This document shows positions 10,201 to 17,151 of a DNA stretch of 64,000 bases, piece by piece (within the stretch, counting starts at the first letter, position 1; the number at the start of each line of letters is the position of its first letter). The DNA comes from Pseudomonadales bacterium (GTDB lineage: Bacteria; Pseudomonadota; Gammaproteobacteria; Pseudomonadales; Pseudohongiellaceae): NCBI GenBank assembly GCA_024234325.1, contig JACKOJ010000003.1, positions 310,001 through 374,000 of the forward strand, read 5' to 3'. A program made the translations under genes and the position numbers. The notes beneath the pieces were generated by a model. The model ran no database searches. It was given only the letters and a program-made list of their open reading frames with translations, and was not told where the DNA came from.

Positions 10201-11696
10201 AGTGGGAGCCCGATGCAGCCCTGCGGGAGTTGTTGCGTCGCCGCCTGGAGGCGCTTGGACCGGTGTACCAGAGCGCCCTGGTGGAGGAGACCGGTCTAGC
10301 CCGCAGCGAGGTCGAGGTCGGGCTGATCGGGCTGGAGACCGAGGGCTTTGTCTTCCGCGGCCAGTTCTCTCCCGAACAGAGCAGCCCGCAGCCTCAGGAT
10401 CAGGAATGGTGCGAGCGGCGTCTGCTGCAGCGCATTCACCGCTACACCATCGAGTCACACCGCCAGAGCATTCAGCCGGTGTCCCTGCAATCCTATATGC
10501 GCTTCCTGTTTGATCTGCACGAGGTGCAGGTGCAGCGCCTGCCGGCAAAGCCCGTGCTGGTGCCCACCAACAGCGATGGTCAGGGTTTGCTGCAGCGCTC
10601 CCTGGCGCGTCTGGATGGGCTTGCCGCACCCGCAACCCTGTGGGAGTCTGACATCCTGCCCGCGCGCATTCCGGCCTACGATCCCGCGTGGCTGGACGTC
10701 ATGTGCATCAGCGGGCGTCTCATGTGGGGGCGCCTGCAGCGGGCAACAGACAAGGGTCCGGCGGCAACAGGCGCGCGCAAGTCAGGCCCCGTGAAGAGCA
10801 CACCTATCACCCTGATGCTGCGCCAGAATCAGGACCTCTGGGACACTCTGGTGAGTCTGCAGGCAGCGGAAGACGCGCCGGATATTGAGCTCAGTCCGGC
10901 GGCGCAGCGCATCGAGCAGGACATTGCGCAGCACGGTGCCAGCTTCTTCGATCAGATCACGCGCCGCACGGGCCTCCTGCGCAGTCAGCTCGAACAGGGG
11001 CTGGCGGAGCTGGTTAGCAGCGGTCGGGTGACCAGTGACAGCTTCACGGGGCTGCGTGCCCTGCTGACACCGGATTCGCGCAAACCCGGGGGGCACGGCA
11101 ATTCGCGCCGCAGGGCCACTTTCGGGGTCGAGGACGCGGGCCGCTGGTCGCTGATGCAGGAGCTGCACGGCGAGCCGGGAGCAGAGGTGGCGCTGGACGA
11201 CGAGCAACTGGATCGCCTGATCATGATTTATCTCGAACGCTGGGGCGTGCTGTTCCGGCGAGTGCTGGAGCGCGAAAGCGCGGCGCCGCCCTGGCGGGTG
11301 TTGCTGCACCGGCTGCGGCTCATGGAGCTGCAGGGTGTGCTGCGGGGCGGGCGCTTCATTGCGGGCGTGGGTGGCGAGCAGTTCGCCCTGCCGGAGACGG
11401 TGACGCGCCTGCGCCAGTTCGGCAAGAACCAGGACGCCGCGGAGCGCAGCAGCGAATACGTCAGCATCGCGGCAGCCGACCCGGTGAATCTGCTCGGCAT
11501 CCTGCTGCCGGAAACGCGCCTGCCCCGGCTTGCAAAGAACCGGGTCCTGTACAAAGATGGACTCCCTCTGGCGGTACTGGAGAAGAACGAGGTCCGCTTC
11601 CTGCGGAAAGTGGACGAGAAAGAGCAGTGGCAATTGCAGCAGGTGCTCACACAGCGGGATTACCCTTCCCGTTTGCGCGCCTACATTGGTCACTGA
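7269..11696 (+). CDS. lhr: Lhr-type large DEAD/DEAH helicase
   Basis: This is a superfamily 2 helicase of the Lhr group, implicated in DNA repair. About 1475 residues corresponds to full-length Lhr (Lhr-Core plus C-terminal domain; E. coli Lhr is 1538). Walker A SAPTGSGKTLAAF is at residues 41-53, the DEIH box is in LILDEIHAMLGDKRG, and motif VI is in FLQRVGRSGHS. The C-terminal half is rich in winged-helix-like segments. The start is set at the ATG at 7269 (MPLTAFHPASRAWF), which gives the usual N terminus; upstream in-frame sequence does not look conserved. It is divergent from lepB across a 224-bp gap. Confidence 0.93.
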   Translation: MPLTAFHPASRAWFTAQYGAPTPAQAQAWPAIAAGRHTLISAPTGSGKTLAAFYAVIDRLISQGQQTTLPRATTVLYVSPLKALSNDIHRNLEVPLKGLSGQLLQDGYMPLDIQVAVRTGDTTPAERQRMLRTPPHILVTTPESLYLLLTSEGGRQMLRSVDTLILDEIHAMLGDKRGAHLALSIERLEQLVARPLQRIGLSATQRPIDLVSHYLVGNRPGQDCVVVDTGHRRALDLRLEVPGSPLSALMSNEVWEELYQRLVQLIESHDTTLVFVNTRRLSERLALALTDRLGEGLVSSHHGSMSKEHRHTAEQKLKEGRLKVLVATASMELGIDVGSVDLVVQFSSPKSIAKFLQRVGRSGHSVRGTPKGILFPLTRDDLAECTALLHSIHEGQLDRILMPEQPVDILAQQIVAEIAASRGESDGVGEDSWSLDALYALVCRAWPYRDLKREEFNDIVRMLADGYSTRLGRKGAYLHLDVINNRVSARRNARLTALTNGGAIPDMFEYQVVLDPDDTVVGSLNEDFALETLPGDIFTLGSHSWQLLRVDGLKVRVRDAQGARPSIPFWFGEGPGRTEELSTAVSTLRETIDRFLCEDSAAAAVQWLSETLGLPASAAQQLVDYLQAGRNALEVMPTRSTLVMERFFDEVGDMHVVIHSPFGSRLNRAWGLALRKRFCRTFNFELQAAANEDSIVISLGSVHSFPLEEVYHYLQSATVEDVLVQALLDAPMFEVRWRWNATRSLAIQRNRNGKRVPPQFQRMDAEDLVAHVFPDQIACFENIQGKREVPEHPLVNQTIRDCLTEAMDIDGLHALVHGIESGELTLVARDLREPSPFAQEIINARPYAFLDDAPFEERRTNAIRNRSWLDPAETQSYSVLDAAAIAQVREEAWPLVRSVEELHDALYTVGYMTADEVLRHGYARLLDALVAQGRCCSARVGERCFWLAAERLPCFRTVFPDAVYEPELTLPTSLLETQWEPDAALRELLRRRLEALGPVYQSALVEETGLARSEVEVGLIGLETEGFVFRGQFSPEQSSPQPQDQEWCERRLLQRIHRYTIESHRQSIQPVSLQSYMRFLFDLHEVQVQRLPAKPVLVPTNSDGQGLLQRSLARLDGLAAPATLWESDILPARIPAYDPAWLDVMCISGRLMWGRLQRATDKGPAATGARKSGPVKSTPITLMLRQNQDLWDTLVSLQAAEDAPDIELSPAAQRIEQDIAQHGASFFDQITRRTGLLRSQLEQGLAELVSSGRVTSDSFTGLRALLTPDSRKPGGHGNSRRRATFGVEDAGRWSLMQELHGEPGAEVALDDEQLDRLIMIYLERWGVLFRRVLERESAAPPWRVLLHRLRLMELQGVLRGGRFIAGVGGEQFALPETVTRLRQFGKNQDAAERSSEYVSIAAADPVNLLGILLPETRLPRLAKNRVLYKDGLPLAVLEKNEVRFLRKVDEKEQWQLQQVLTQRDYPSRLRAYIGH

Positions 11697-11745
11697 ATCG
11701 CTTGCTGTGTCGCCACCCCTGAACTGACCGAAACAAGGAAACCCC

Positions 11746-12453
11746 ATGAGTCTGCTGTTTGCCCTGAACACCCCCTCTGTCGCCATCGTCGGGCGCCCCG
11801 AGCGCTTTCCCGTCAACAGAATCTACTGCGTGGGCAGAAATTACGCGGCCCATGCGCGCGAGATGGGCGCCAACCCGGAACGGGAATCTCCCTTCTTCTT
11901 CAGCAAGCCAGCCAATGCGGTGGCGGAGAATGGTGCCACGTTGCCCTTTCCCTCGCGAACGGATGATCTGCATCATGAGGTGGAGCTGGTGGTCGCGCTT
12001 GCCGGAGAGGCACTGAATGCCAAAGGAAGCAATCTGAGCCTGGCAGAGGCGAAGGCGGCTGTGTATGGCTATGCTGTCGGCATTGACTTTACCCGCCGCG
12101 ATCTGCAGGCAGCGGCCAAGGACAAGGGACGCCCCTGGGACACTGCAAAAGGATTTGATGACTCCGCTCCGATGACAGCGATTACTCCCGCCGGGCTTGC
12201 GGGAGGCGTGGATGCCGCGCATATCAGCCTGAAGGTGAACGGGGAGCTGCGCCAGCAGGGCCAGGTCAGCGATCTGATCTGGAGCATTCCCGAACTGATC
12301 GCGGAATTGTCCACCTATTACCGTCTGAAGCCGGGCGACCTGATTTTCACGGGAACACCATCCGGCGTTGCTGCCGTGCAGCCGGGAGACGTGCTGGAGG
12401 GACAGGTCGATCATCTGGAAACACTGAGGATCACCATGGGGCCCAGAATCTAG
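11746..12453 (+). CDS. fumarylacetoacetate hydrolase family protein
   Basis: A 235-residue FAH-fold hydrolase, the short single-domain type that acts on acylpyruvates or fumarylpyruvate and related oxo acids with Mg2+ or Mn2+. Visible family features are YCVGRNYAAHAREMG near the N terminus, HHEVELVVALAG with the metal-binding acidic residues, the DFTRRDLQ...KGFD stretch, and FTGTPSGVAAVQPGD near the C terminus. AAGGA lies just before the ATG. It follows lhr by 49 nt and may be cotranscribed. The exact substrate is not predictable here. Confidence 0.92.
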   Translation: MSLLFALNTPSVAIVGRPERFPVNRIYCVGRNYAAHAREMGANPERESPFFFSKPANAVAENGATLPFPSRTDDLHHEVELVVALAGEALNAKGSNLSLAEAKAAVYGYAVGIDFTRRDLQAAAKDKGRPWDTAKGFDDSAPMTAITPAGLAGGVDAAHISLKVNGELRQQGQVSDLIWSIPELIAELSTYYRLKPGDLIFTGTPSGVAAVQPGDVLEGQVDHLETLRITMGPRI

Positions 12454-12470
12454 CGTCGCAAGCCGGGAAA

Positions 12471-12830
12471 TCAGAAGCGGAAAAAGCTGCTGACCGACAG
12501 ATAGAGAACACCGGCGCTCAGGCCCACATAGAGGAGCACCCGTAGAGGCTGGGTGCGCAACGTGGAGAGCAGTGAGGGCTCTCCGCCCTGCGCTTTCAGG
12601 CTTTCGTATTCGGCGCGTACCCGTTCCGCCCGGTCGCGCTGATACTGCTCAAGCAGGGCGCAGGCCTCGTCGTAGCGCTCCTCATCCTGCAGCCACAGCG
12701 CGGGCATGGAAATGCCCCAGTTGCCGGCGTCGGTCTCGTAGACCTCAATTGCGTGTGCGGCGAGCAACTGCCGCACCTCTTCCGCCTCGTCGTCGGGCAC
12801 GTGCCGGAGTCTGAACAATAATTTCGCCAT
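12471..12830 (-). CDS. DUF6164-like small membrane protein
   Basis: A 119-residue protein starting at MAKLLFRLRHVPDDEAEEV. The N-terminal part resembles a small alpha/beta domain (LLAAHAIEVYETDAGNWGIS), followed by a charged helix rich in Glu, Arg and Gln. One hydrophobic C-terminal segment (about 96-113) ends in SFFRF, suggesting a tail-anchored inner-membrane protein. It resembles the uncharacterised DUF6164 family as I recall it. The ATG at 12830 is preferred; the frame upstream runs to 13001 but overlaps the promoter side of the divergent TraB-like gene. Function unknown. Confidence 0.75.
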   Translation of the reverse strand: MAKLLFRLRHVPDDEAEEVRQLLAAHAIEVYETDAGNWGISMPALWLQDEERYDEACALLEQYQRDRAERVRAEYESLKAQGGEPSLLSTLRTQPLRVLLYVGLSAGVLYLSVSSFFRF

Positions 12831-12969
12831 AACGTGAACTCGTGCAGGAAGTGATGCGGCATTTGCGAACATTTGTGAACCATTTGTGAACCAGGGGCTT
12901 CGCGCATTCCTGGACTGCATGCTACATTTTGGACAAAGCCTCTGTAAATCAGTCGACAGGATTTCAACC

Positions 12970-13866
12970 ATGTCCGGGTATCGCCAATTTCGTGTGTCCA
13001 TCGCCGCAGTGCGCGGTCTGCTAATGTTTGCCTGTGCCCTGTGGGGTGCACACGGATGGGCGGAAAGTGCGGTGTGGCAGGCCAGCTCCGGCGAGCAGAA
13101 AATCTATCTGGGCGGCACGGTGCATCTGCTGCGTCCGTCGGACTATCCACTGCCCGAGCCTTTTGAAACGGCCTATCAGAACTCGGACGAGCTGTATTTT
13201 GAAACCGATGTGGCGGGTCTGAACGATTTCGCCGTGCAGGCCCGCATGCTGCAGGCACTGACCTATACCGGCACGGACAGTCTGCGCACGGTGCTGGATG
13301 ACGAGGCCTATCAGGCGCTTGCCAACCATCTGGCCACCACCGGCATGCCCATCCAGATGCTGGAGAAATTCAAACCGGGGCTGCTCGTGAGCACCCTGCA
13401 GGTGATGGAGTTCCAGAAAATGGGTTTCACGCCCCAGGGGGTGGACACCTATTTCAGCGCGCGGGCGATCGGCGACGGCAAGGCTGTCGGAGAACTGGAG
13501 CCGATTGATGCGCAGATCGACTTTATTGCGCGCATGGGGGAAGGCAAGGAGAGCGAATTCGTGCGCCTGTCCCTGGAAGATCTGGAGGACATTCCGGAGT
13601 CCATGGCACAGATGATCGACGCCTGGCGCCGTGGCGACAACGAAACCCTGGCGACGCTCTTTGTGAATGACATGAAGGTCACGCACCCCGATCTTTACGA
13701 TACTCTGCTGGTGCAGCGCAACAACGCCTGGATGCAGATTATTGAACCCATGTTCCGTGATGACGACACCGAGTTTGTGCTGGTCGGTGCCGCGCATCTG
13801 GTGGGCGAAGACGGCCTGCTGAGTCAATTGCAGGCGAAAGGTTATACCCTTACCCAGCTTCCGTAG
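12970..13866 (+). CDS. TraB/GumN (PrgY-like) family secreted protein
   Basis: A 298-residue protein with an N-terminal hydrophobic signal segment (about 14-32, ending near GWAES), so probably exported. The family motif GGTVHLL follows soon after, and the C-terminal block RNNAWMQII...FVLVGAAHLVGEDGLL is typical of TraB/GumN proteins, proposed to be metal-dependent peptidases. I chose the ATG at 12970 with AGGA 8 nt upstream. Its last 17 bases overlap the 3' end of the convergent LysR gene. Substrate unknown. Confidence 0.88.
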   Translation: MSGYRQFRVSIAAVRGLLMFACALWGAHGWAESAVWQASSGEQKIYLGGTVHLLRPSDYPLPEPFETAYQNSDELYFETDVAGLNDFAVQARMLQALTYTGTDSLRTVLDDEAYQALANHLATTGMPIQMLEKFKPGLLVSTLQVMEFQKMGFTPQGVDTYFSARAIGDGKAVGELEPIDAQIDFIARMGEGKESEFVRLSLEDLEDIPESMAQMIDAWRRGDNETLATLFVNDMKVTHPDLYDTLLVQRNNAWMQIIEPMFRDDDTEFVLVGAAHLVGEDGLLSQLQAKGYTLTQLP

Positions 13867-14773
13867 GCGTTTGTGCGGGCTTGTCCGCCCGCTGGCGCAG
13901 CAACTCCAGGAAGGCCTTGCTGGCATTGCTCAGTTGCCGCTGGCGGTGGTAGATGCAATCCAGATTTCTTTGCAGTGTGATAGCTGGCGCCTTGTCTTGC
14001 GTGACAACAGTCAGTTGTGCCAGTGAGTCGTCCTGCAGCATGGTGTCCGGCAATACACCCCACGCGTAACCCACCGAGATCAGCGCCTTGATGGTCTCCA
14101 GAAAATTGGTCGAGAGATTGATCTGGATATCGAGCCCGTTGCGGGTAAACAGCTCTTCCACCAGTTTGGTTGTGAAGAAACGCTTTTCCGGCAACAGCGC
14201 CGGGTATTGGCTGATGTCCTGCAGGCTGACCTGTGACAGGCGGCTCAGCGGGTGCTGACGGGCTGTCACGAAATGCATGTGATCAACCCAGAGAGTTTCA
14301 GAGCAGATCTGGGCATCTTCTGCCGGCATCTCGGTGATGATGCCGAGATCGAAGTCACCATGCAGCACTGCGGCGTAGGCCTCTGCGGAATCCAGAAAGC
14401 GGATGTCCAGTTCCACTTGCGGATACTGCTCGGAATATTCCCGCAGAATCTGTGGCAGGCGGTGCAGGCCGATATGGTGGCTCGTCACCAGTTTGAGCTG
14501 GCCGCGGACCTCTCCCGAGAGATCGGCAATGGCCTGCCTGGCCACCCGCATGGTGTCCAGAACGGCGCGGGCGTGGGGCAGGAGTGTGCGCCCGGCCTCG
14601 GTGAGAGTGACCTGACGTCCCACGCGATCGAACAGAAGGGAGTCCAGTTGCTGTTCCAGTAAATGAATGCGCTTGCTGATGGCGGGTTGTGTGATATGCA
14701 GTTGTTCGGCCGCTGCAGAGAACGACTGATGATCGGCAACCGCGACAAACGCCTTCAGGTTTTGCGTGTCCAT
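13850..14773 (-). CDS. LysR-family transcriptional regulator
   Basis: A 307-residue LysR-type regulator. The N-terminal winged helix-turn-helix is clear (LKAFVAVADHQSFSAAAEQL, then ITQPAISKRI), followed by a substrate-binding domain with an effector pocket of the periplasmic-binding-protein fold. No obvious target lies divergently next to it, since the neighbouring small gene is on the same strand, so the regulated pathway cannot be inferred. It overlaps the TraB-like gene tail to tail by 17 bp. Confidence 0.93.
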   Translation of the reverse strand: MDTQNLKAFVAVADHQSFSAAAEQLHITQPAISKRIHLLEQQLDSLLFDRVGRQVTLTEAGRTLLPHARAVLDTMRVARQAIADLSGEVRGQLKLVTSHHIGLHRLPQILREYSEQYPQVELDIRFLDSAEAYAAVLHGDFDLGIITEMPAEDAQICSETLWVDHMHFVTARQHPLSRLSQVSLQDISQYPALLPEKRFFTTKLVEELFTRNGLDIQINLSTNFLETIKALISVGYAWGVLPDTMLQDDSLAQLTVVTQDKAPAITLQRNLDCIYHRQRQLSNASKAFLELLRQRADKPAQTPTEAG

Positions 14774-14820
14774 GTTAGCGCGTCCATGGCGGCGTGCGTC
14801 TCAAGATCAGGAAATCGGTA

Positions 14821-14997
14821 TCAGGCGCTGGTTTTGTGGCTCAGAACGATCTGGCGCGGGCCGCTGGTGGATGTTTGACCGCTGATTCCAGAGGGGATTT
14901 TCTGCACCTTGCCGCCGGCCTTGAGAAAGGCTTCCACCTGTTCTGCCAGATTGATGCGATGATCCGGTACAGGATCCTTCTTGGGTTTGCTCGCCAT
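14821..14997 (-). CDS. SutA-like small protein
   Basis: A 58-residue protein starting MASKPKKDPVPDH. Its core VEAFLKAGGKVQKIP closely resembles, from memory, the MEEFLSRGGKVQEI segment of Pseudomonas SutA, an RNA polymerase-binding regulator active in slow growth. It lacks SutA's long acidic N-terminal tail and is about half its length. The ATG at 14997 is chosen; the frame extends 14 codons upstream. It lies 47 nt upstream of the LysR gene on the same strand. The SutA relationship is inference from one short motif. Confidence 0.6.
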   Translation of the reverse strand: MASKPKKDPVPDHRINLAEQVEAFLKAGGKVQKIPSGISGQTSTSGPRQIVLSHKTSA

Positions 14998-15110
14998 AAC
15001 AATGCCTATTCCTGATGCGTCGTGTAAAAAGTGGGCCATTATACACGAGTATGGCCCTGCCGAAAACGACAGGGCTGGCGGTACTGTCCGTTCAGGACCT
15101 GCAGACGGGG

Positions 15111-15404
15111 TCAGTCGGCGTTGCGGCGGCGTTTGCGGATGAAGTAGTCGGATTGTGCATCACCGGGCAGGTCGCCCAGCAGGTCGTCCAGAGAAACCTT
15201 GTAGATCACCTTGATTTTGGCCAGCAGCTCAAGCTCCAGGTGACAGCCATAATCTCGTGCGGTTTCAATGTCTTCGAGTTGTTTGCGGGACACGCCCAGC
15301 AACTTCGAGCCTTCCGTCATGGAATAGCCTGCATCGAGACGCAGACGACGGATACGCTCTTTCACGTGGATGGACAAGGGGGAAAACTTGAGTTGGTCGG
15401 ACAT
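15111..15404 (-). CDS. XRE-type helix-turn-helix regulator
   Basis: A 97-residue protein with one Cro/C1-type helix-turn-helix: VKERIRRLRLDAGYSMTEGS, then KLLGVSRKQLEDIET, followed by a short KVIYKVSLDDLLGDLPGD segment and a basic tail (FIRKRRRNAD). There is no separate sensor domain. The ATG at 15404 (MSDQLKFSPL) is preceded by AGAAG and gives the expected N terminus. It is divergent from the slyD-like gene. Targets are unknown. Confidence 0.85.
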   Translation of the reverse strand: MSDQLKFSPLSIHVKERIRRLRLDAGYSMTEGSKLLGVSRKQLEDIETARDYGCHLELELLAKIKVIYKVSLDDLLGDLPGDAQSDYFIRKRRRNAD

Positions 15405-15647
15405 GTTAAAAGACTTCTTCTGAGTGAAAAAATACGCGAAATGGCAACGCGTCATCCTGACAGATTCGTACTGGGTTTCGATAATATCATCATGCCATCA
15501 CGTATGGCTATGGTTAATTTTTGATCGCTAAGGGTGTGTCAAGAATGAGACTGCCGTGGCTGCAATGGCAGGTATGACGCGCCCTGTGGCTGTCTGTTCA
15601 GGGCAAATTTGCTACACTCGCCGCACTTTTTTCCGAAGGAATTGTTT
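15405..15647 (+). promoter_or_regulatory. divergent intergenic region with candidate promoter for the FKBP gene
   Basis: This is a 243-bp divergent gap. Near its right end, TGCTACACT (15611-15619) forms an extended -10 element about 30 nt before the FKBP start, overlapping the palindrome GCAAATTTGC (15603-15612). No good -35 is visible. CGAAGGA just before 15648 is the ribosome site. The promoter call is by eye only. Confidence 0.45.
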
Positions 15648-16187
15648 ATGGCCAAAAATGTCAAAGAAGCTGCCGAAGCGATGGCGATTGCGGACGATTG
15701 TGCGGTGGCGTTCCACTACAAACTGTGCGAGGTCAGCCAGGACGGGGAGAAAGGCCCGTGGCTGGAACAATCGTCCGGGGATCATCCGCTCTGGTATCTC
15801 CATGGCCACGCCAATGTGATTCCGGGCCTGGAGTCTGCCCTGACCGGAAAGCAGGTGGGGGACACAATCTCCATCACCCTGCCGCCGGAACAGGCCTATG
15901 GTGAGCGACGTGTGAATGCCCGTCAGCGGGTGCCGATCAAGCACCTGCAACTGAACCCCTCACAGAAAAAACTGTTGCCGGGCACGGTTGTGGCACTGCG
16001 CACCCCACAGGGGCTTGTCAGTGCCCTGGTCGTCAAGGCCGGTCGCTTCAATGTCGATATCGACATGAACCACCCCTATGCGGGACGTACCCTGCACTAT
16101 GAAGTCGAAATCGTGCAGGTGCGCAAGGCTGATCCAGAGGAGCTGGCGCACCGGCATGTGCATGCACCGGGTGCACATCATCATTGA
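15648..16187 (+). CDS. FKBP-type peptidyl-prolyl isomerase, SlyD-like
   Basis: A 179-residue prolyl isomerase of the SlyD type. The FKBP core wraps an IF (chaperone) insertion: YLHGHANVIPGLESALTG is followed by LPPEQAYGERR and the inserted domain, then NHPYAGRTLHYEVEIVQVR. The C-terminal tail is histidine-rich (HRHVHAPGAHHH), as in metal-binding SlyD proteins. It probably acts in the cytoplasm in folding and possibly nickel handling. The ATG at 15648 has CGAAGGA upstream. It ends 8 nt from the convergent metR-like gene. I leave the symbol blank because SlyD-like paralogs are common. Confidence 0.9.
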   Translation: MAKNVKEAAEAMAIADDCAVAFHYKLCEVSQDGEKGPWLEQSSGDHPLWYLHGHANVIPGLESALTGKQVGDTISITLPPEQAYGERRVNARQRVPIKHLQLNPSQKKLLPGTVVALRTPQGLVSALVVKAGRFNVDIDMNHPYAGRTLHYEVEIVQVRKADPEELAHRHVHAPGAHHH

Positions 16188-16194
16188 TGTGCTG

Positions 16195-17109
16195 TCAGGC
16201 GGGGCTGATGCCCTTGAGTGTCTTGAAGCAGGTCTCCCTGGCGATGCGGATAAATTCCCGCATGTAGGGGGCCTGCCGCTGGTCTTCCCGCACCGCCATG
16301 TAGAGCGTGGAGTGCAGGCCTTTTTCCCCGAGTGAACGGGCACTCACGTGCCCGCCCGCCAGATAGGGCGCCAGCGCCCAGTTCGGCAGTGCACATACCC
16401 CCCTGCCGCTCGCCACCAGTTGAATCATCATCAGGGTCAGTTCCGCCGTTCGCACCCCCAGAGGGGCGACATCCGCCGGGTTGAGGAAGCGGGTGAAAAT
16501 ATCCAGGCGCTGCTGATCCACCGGGTAGGTAATCAGGGTTTCGTCCCGTAAGGCCTCCGGCGCCACGGTCGGAGCGTCTGCAAGGGGGTGCGTGTTGGCG
16601 ACCGCCAGCAGAATCTCGAAGCGGAACAGGGGTTCGTAGTGAATGTCGGGGAGTGACTGGGGTTCGGAGGTGATGACCACGTCCAGACGGCCTTTCTGCA
16701 GGGCGGGCAGCGGCACAAAGTTAAAGGCAGTGCTCAGGTCAAGCTCCACGTCACGCCAGTGATTGCGGTATTCATTGATCGCAGGCATCAACCAGTCAAA
16801 ACAACTGTGGCACTCGATGGCAATGTGCAGGCGGCCGGTCTGTCCGCCTGCAAAGCGTTGCAGATCCCTTTCCGTTGCCGTCATCTGAGGCAGCACAATG
16901 CGCGCTGTCTCCAGCAGTCGCTCCCCCGCCGCGGTGAGGCGCAGGGGACGAGACTTGCGCACGAACAGACTCACGCCAAGGCGCGACTCGATTTCCTTGA
17001 TCTGGTGTGACAGGGCCGACTGGGTGAGAAAGAGTTTTTCGGCGGCCATGACCAGGCTGCCATGATCCGCGATGGCGACAATGGTCTTGAGGTGCTTGAT
17101 TTCCAGCAT
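16195..17109 (-). CDS. metR: MetR-like LysR-family regulator
   Basis: A 304-residue LysR-type regulator that matches MetR along its length: MLEIKHLKTIVAIADHGSL, TQSALSHQIKEIE, LFVRKSRPLR and IAIECHSC, the last two nearly identical to E. coli MetR as I recall it. MetR uses homocysteine as coactivator to control methionine-synthesis genes such as metE/metH. AGGGAA precedes the ATG. No met target gene is adjacent, although metX and metW lie about 17 kb away. Confidence 0.85.
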   Translation of the reverse strand: MLEIKHLKTIVAIADHGSLVMAAEKLFLTQSALSHQIKEIESRLGVSLFVRKSRPLRLTAAGERLLETARIVLPQMTATERDLQRFAGGQTGRLHIAIECHSCFDWLMPAINEYRNHWRDVELDLSTAFNFVPLPALQKGRLDVVITSEPQSLPDIHYEPLFRFEILLAVANTHPLADAPTVAPEALRDETLITYPVDQQRLDIFTRFLNPADVAPLGVRTAELTLMMIQLVASGRGVCALPNWALAPYLAGGHVSARSLGEKGLHSTLYMAVREDQRQAPYMREFIRIARETCFKTLKGISPA

Positions 17110-17151
17110 GGCGCGTTCCCTGACAGAGGCGGCCGCAGGCAGGTTTGCTGC

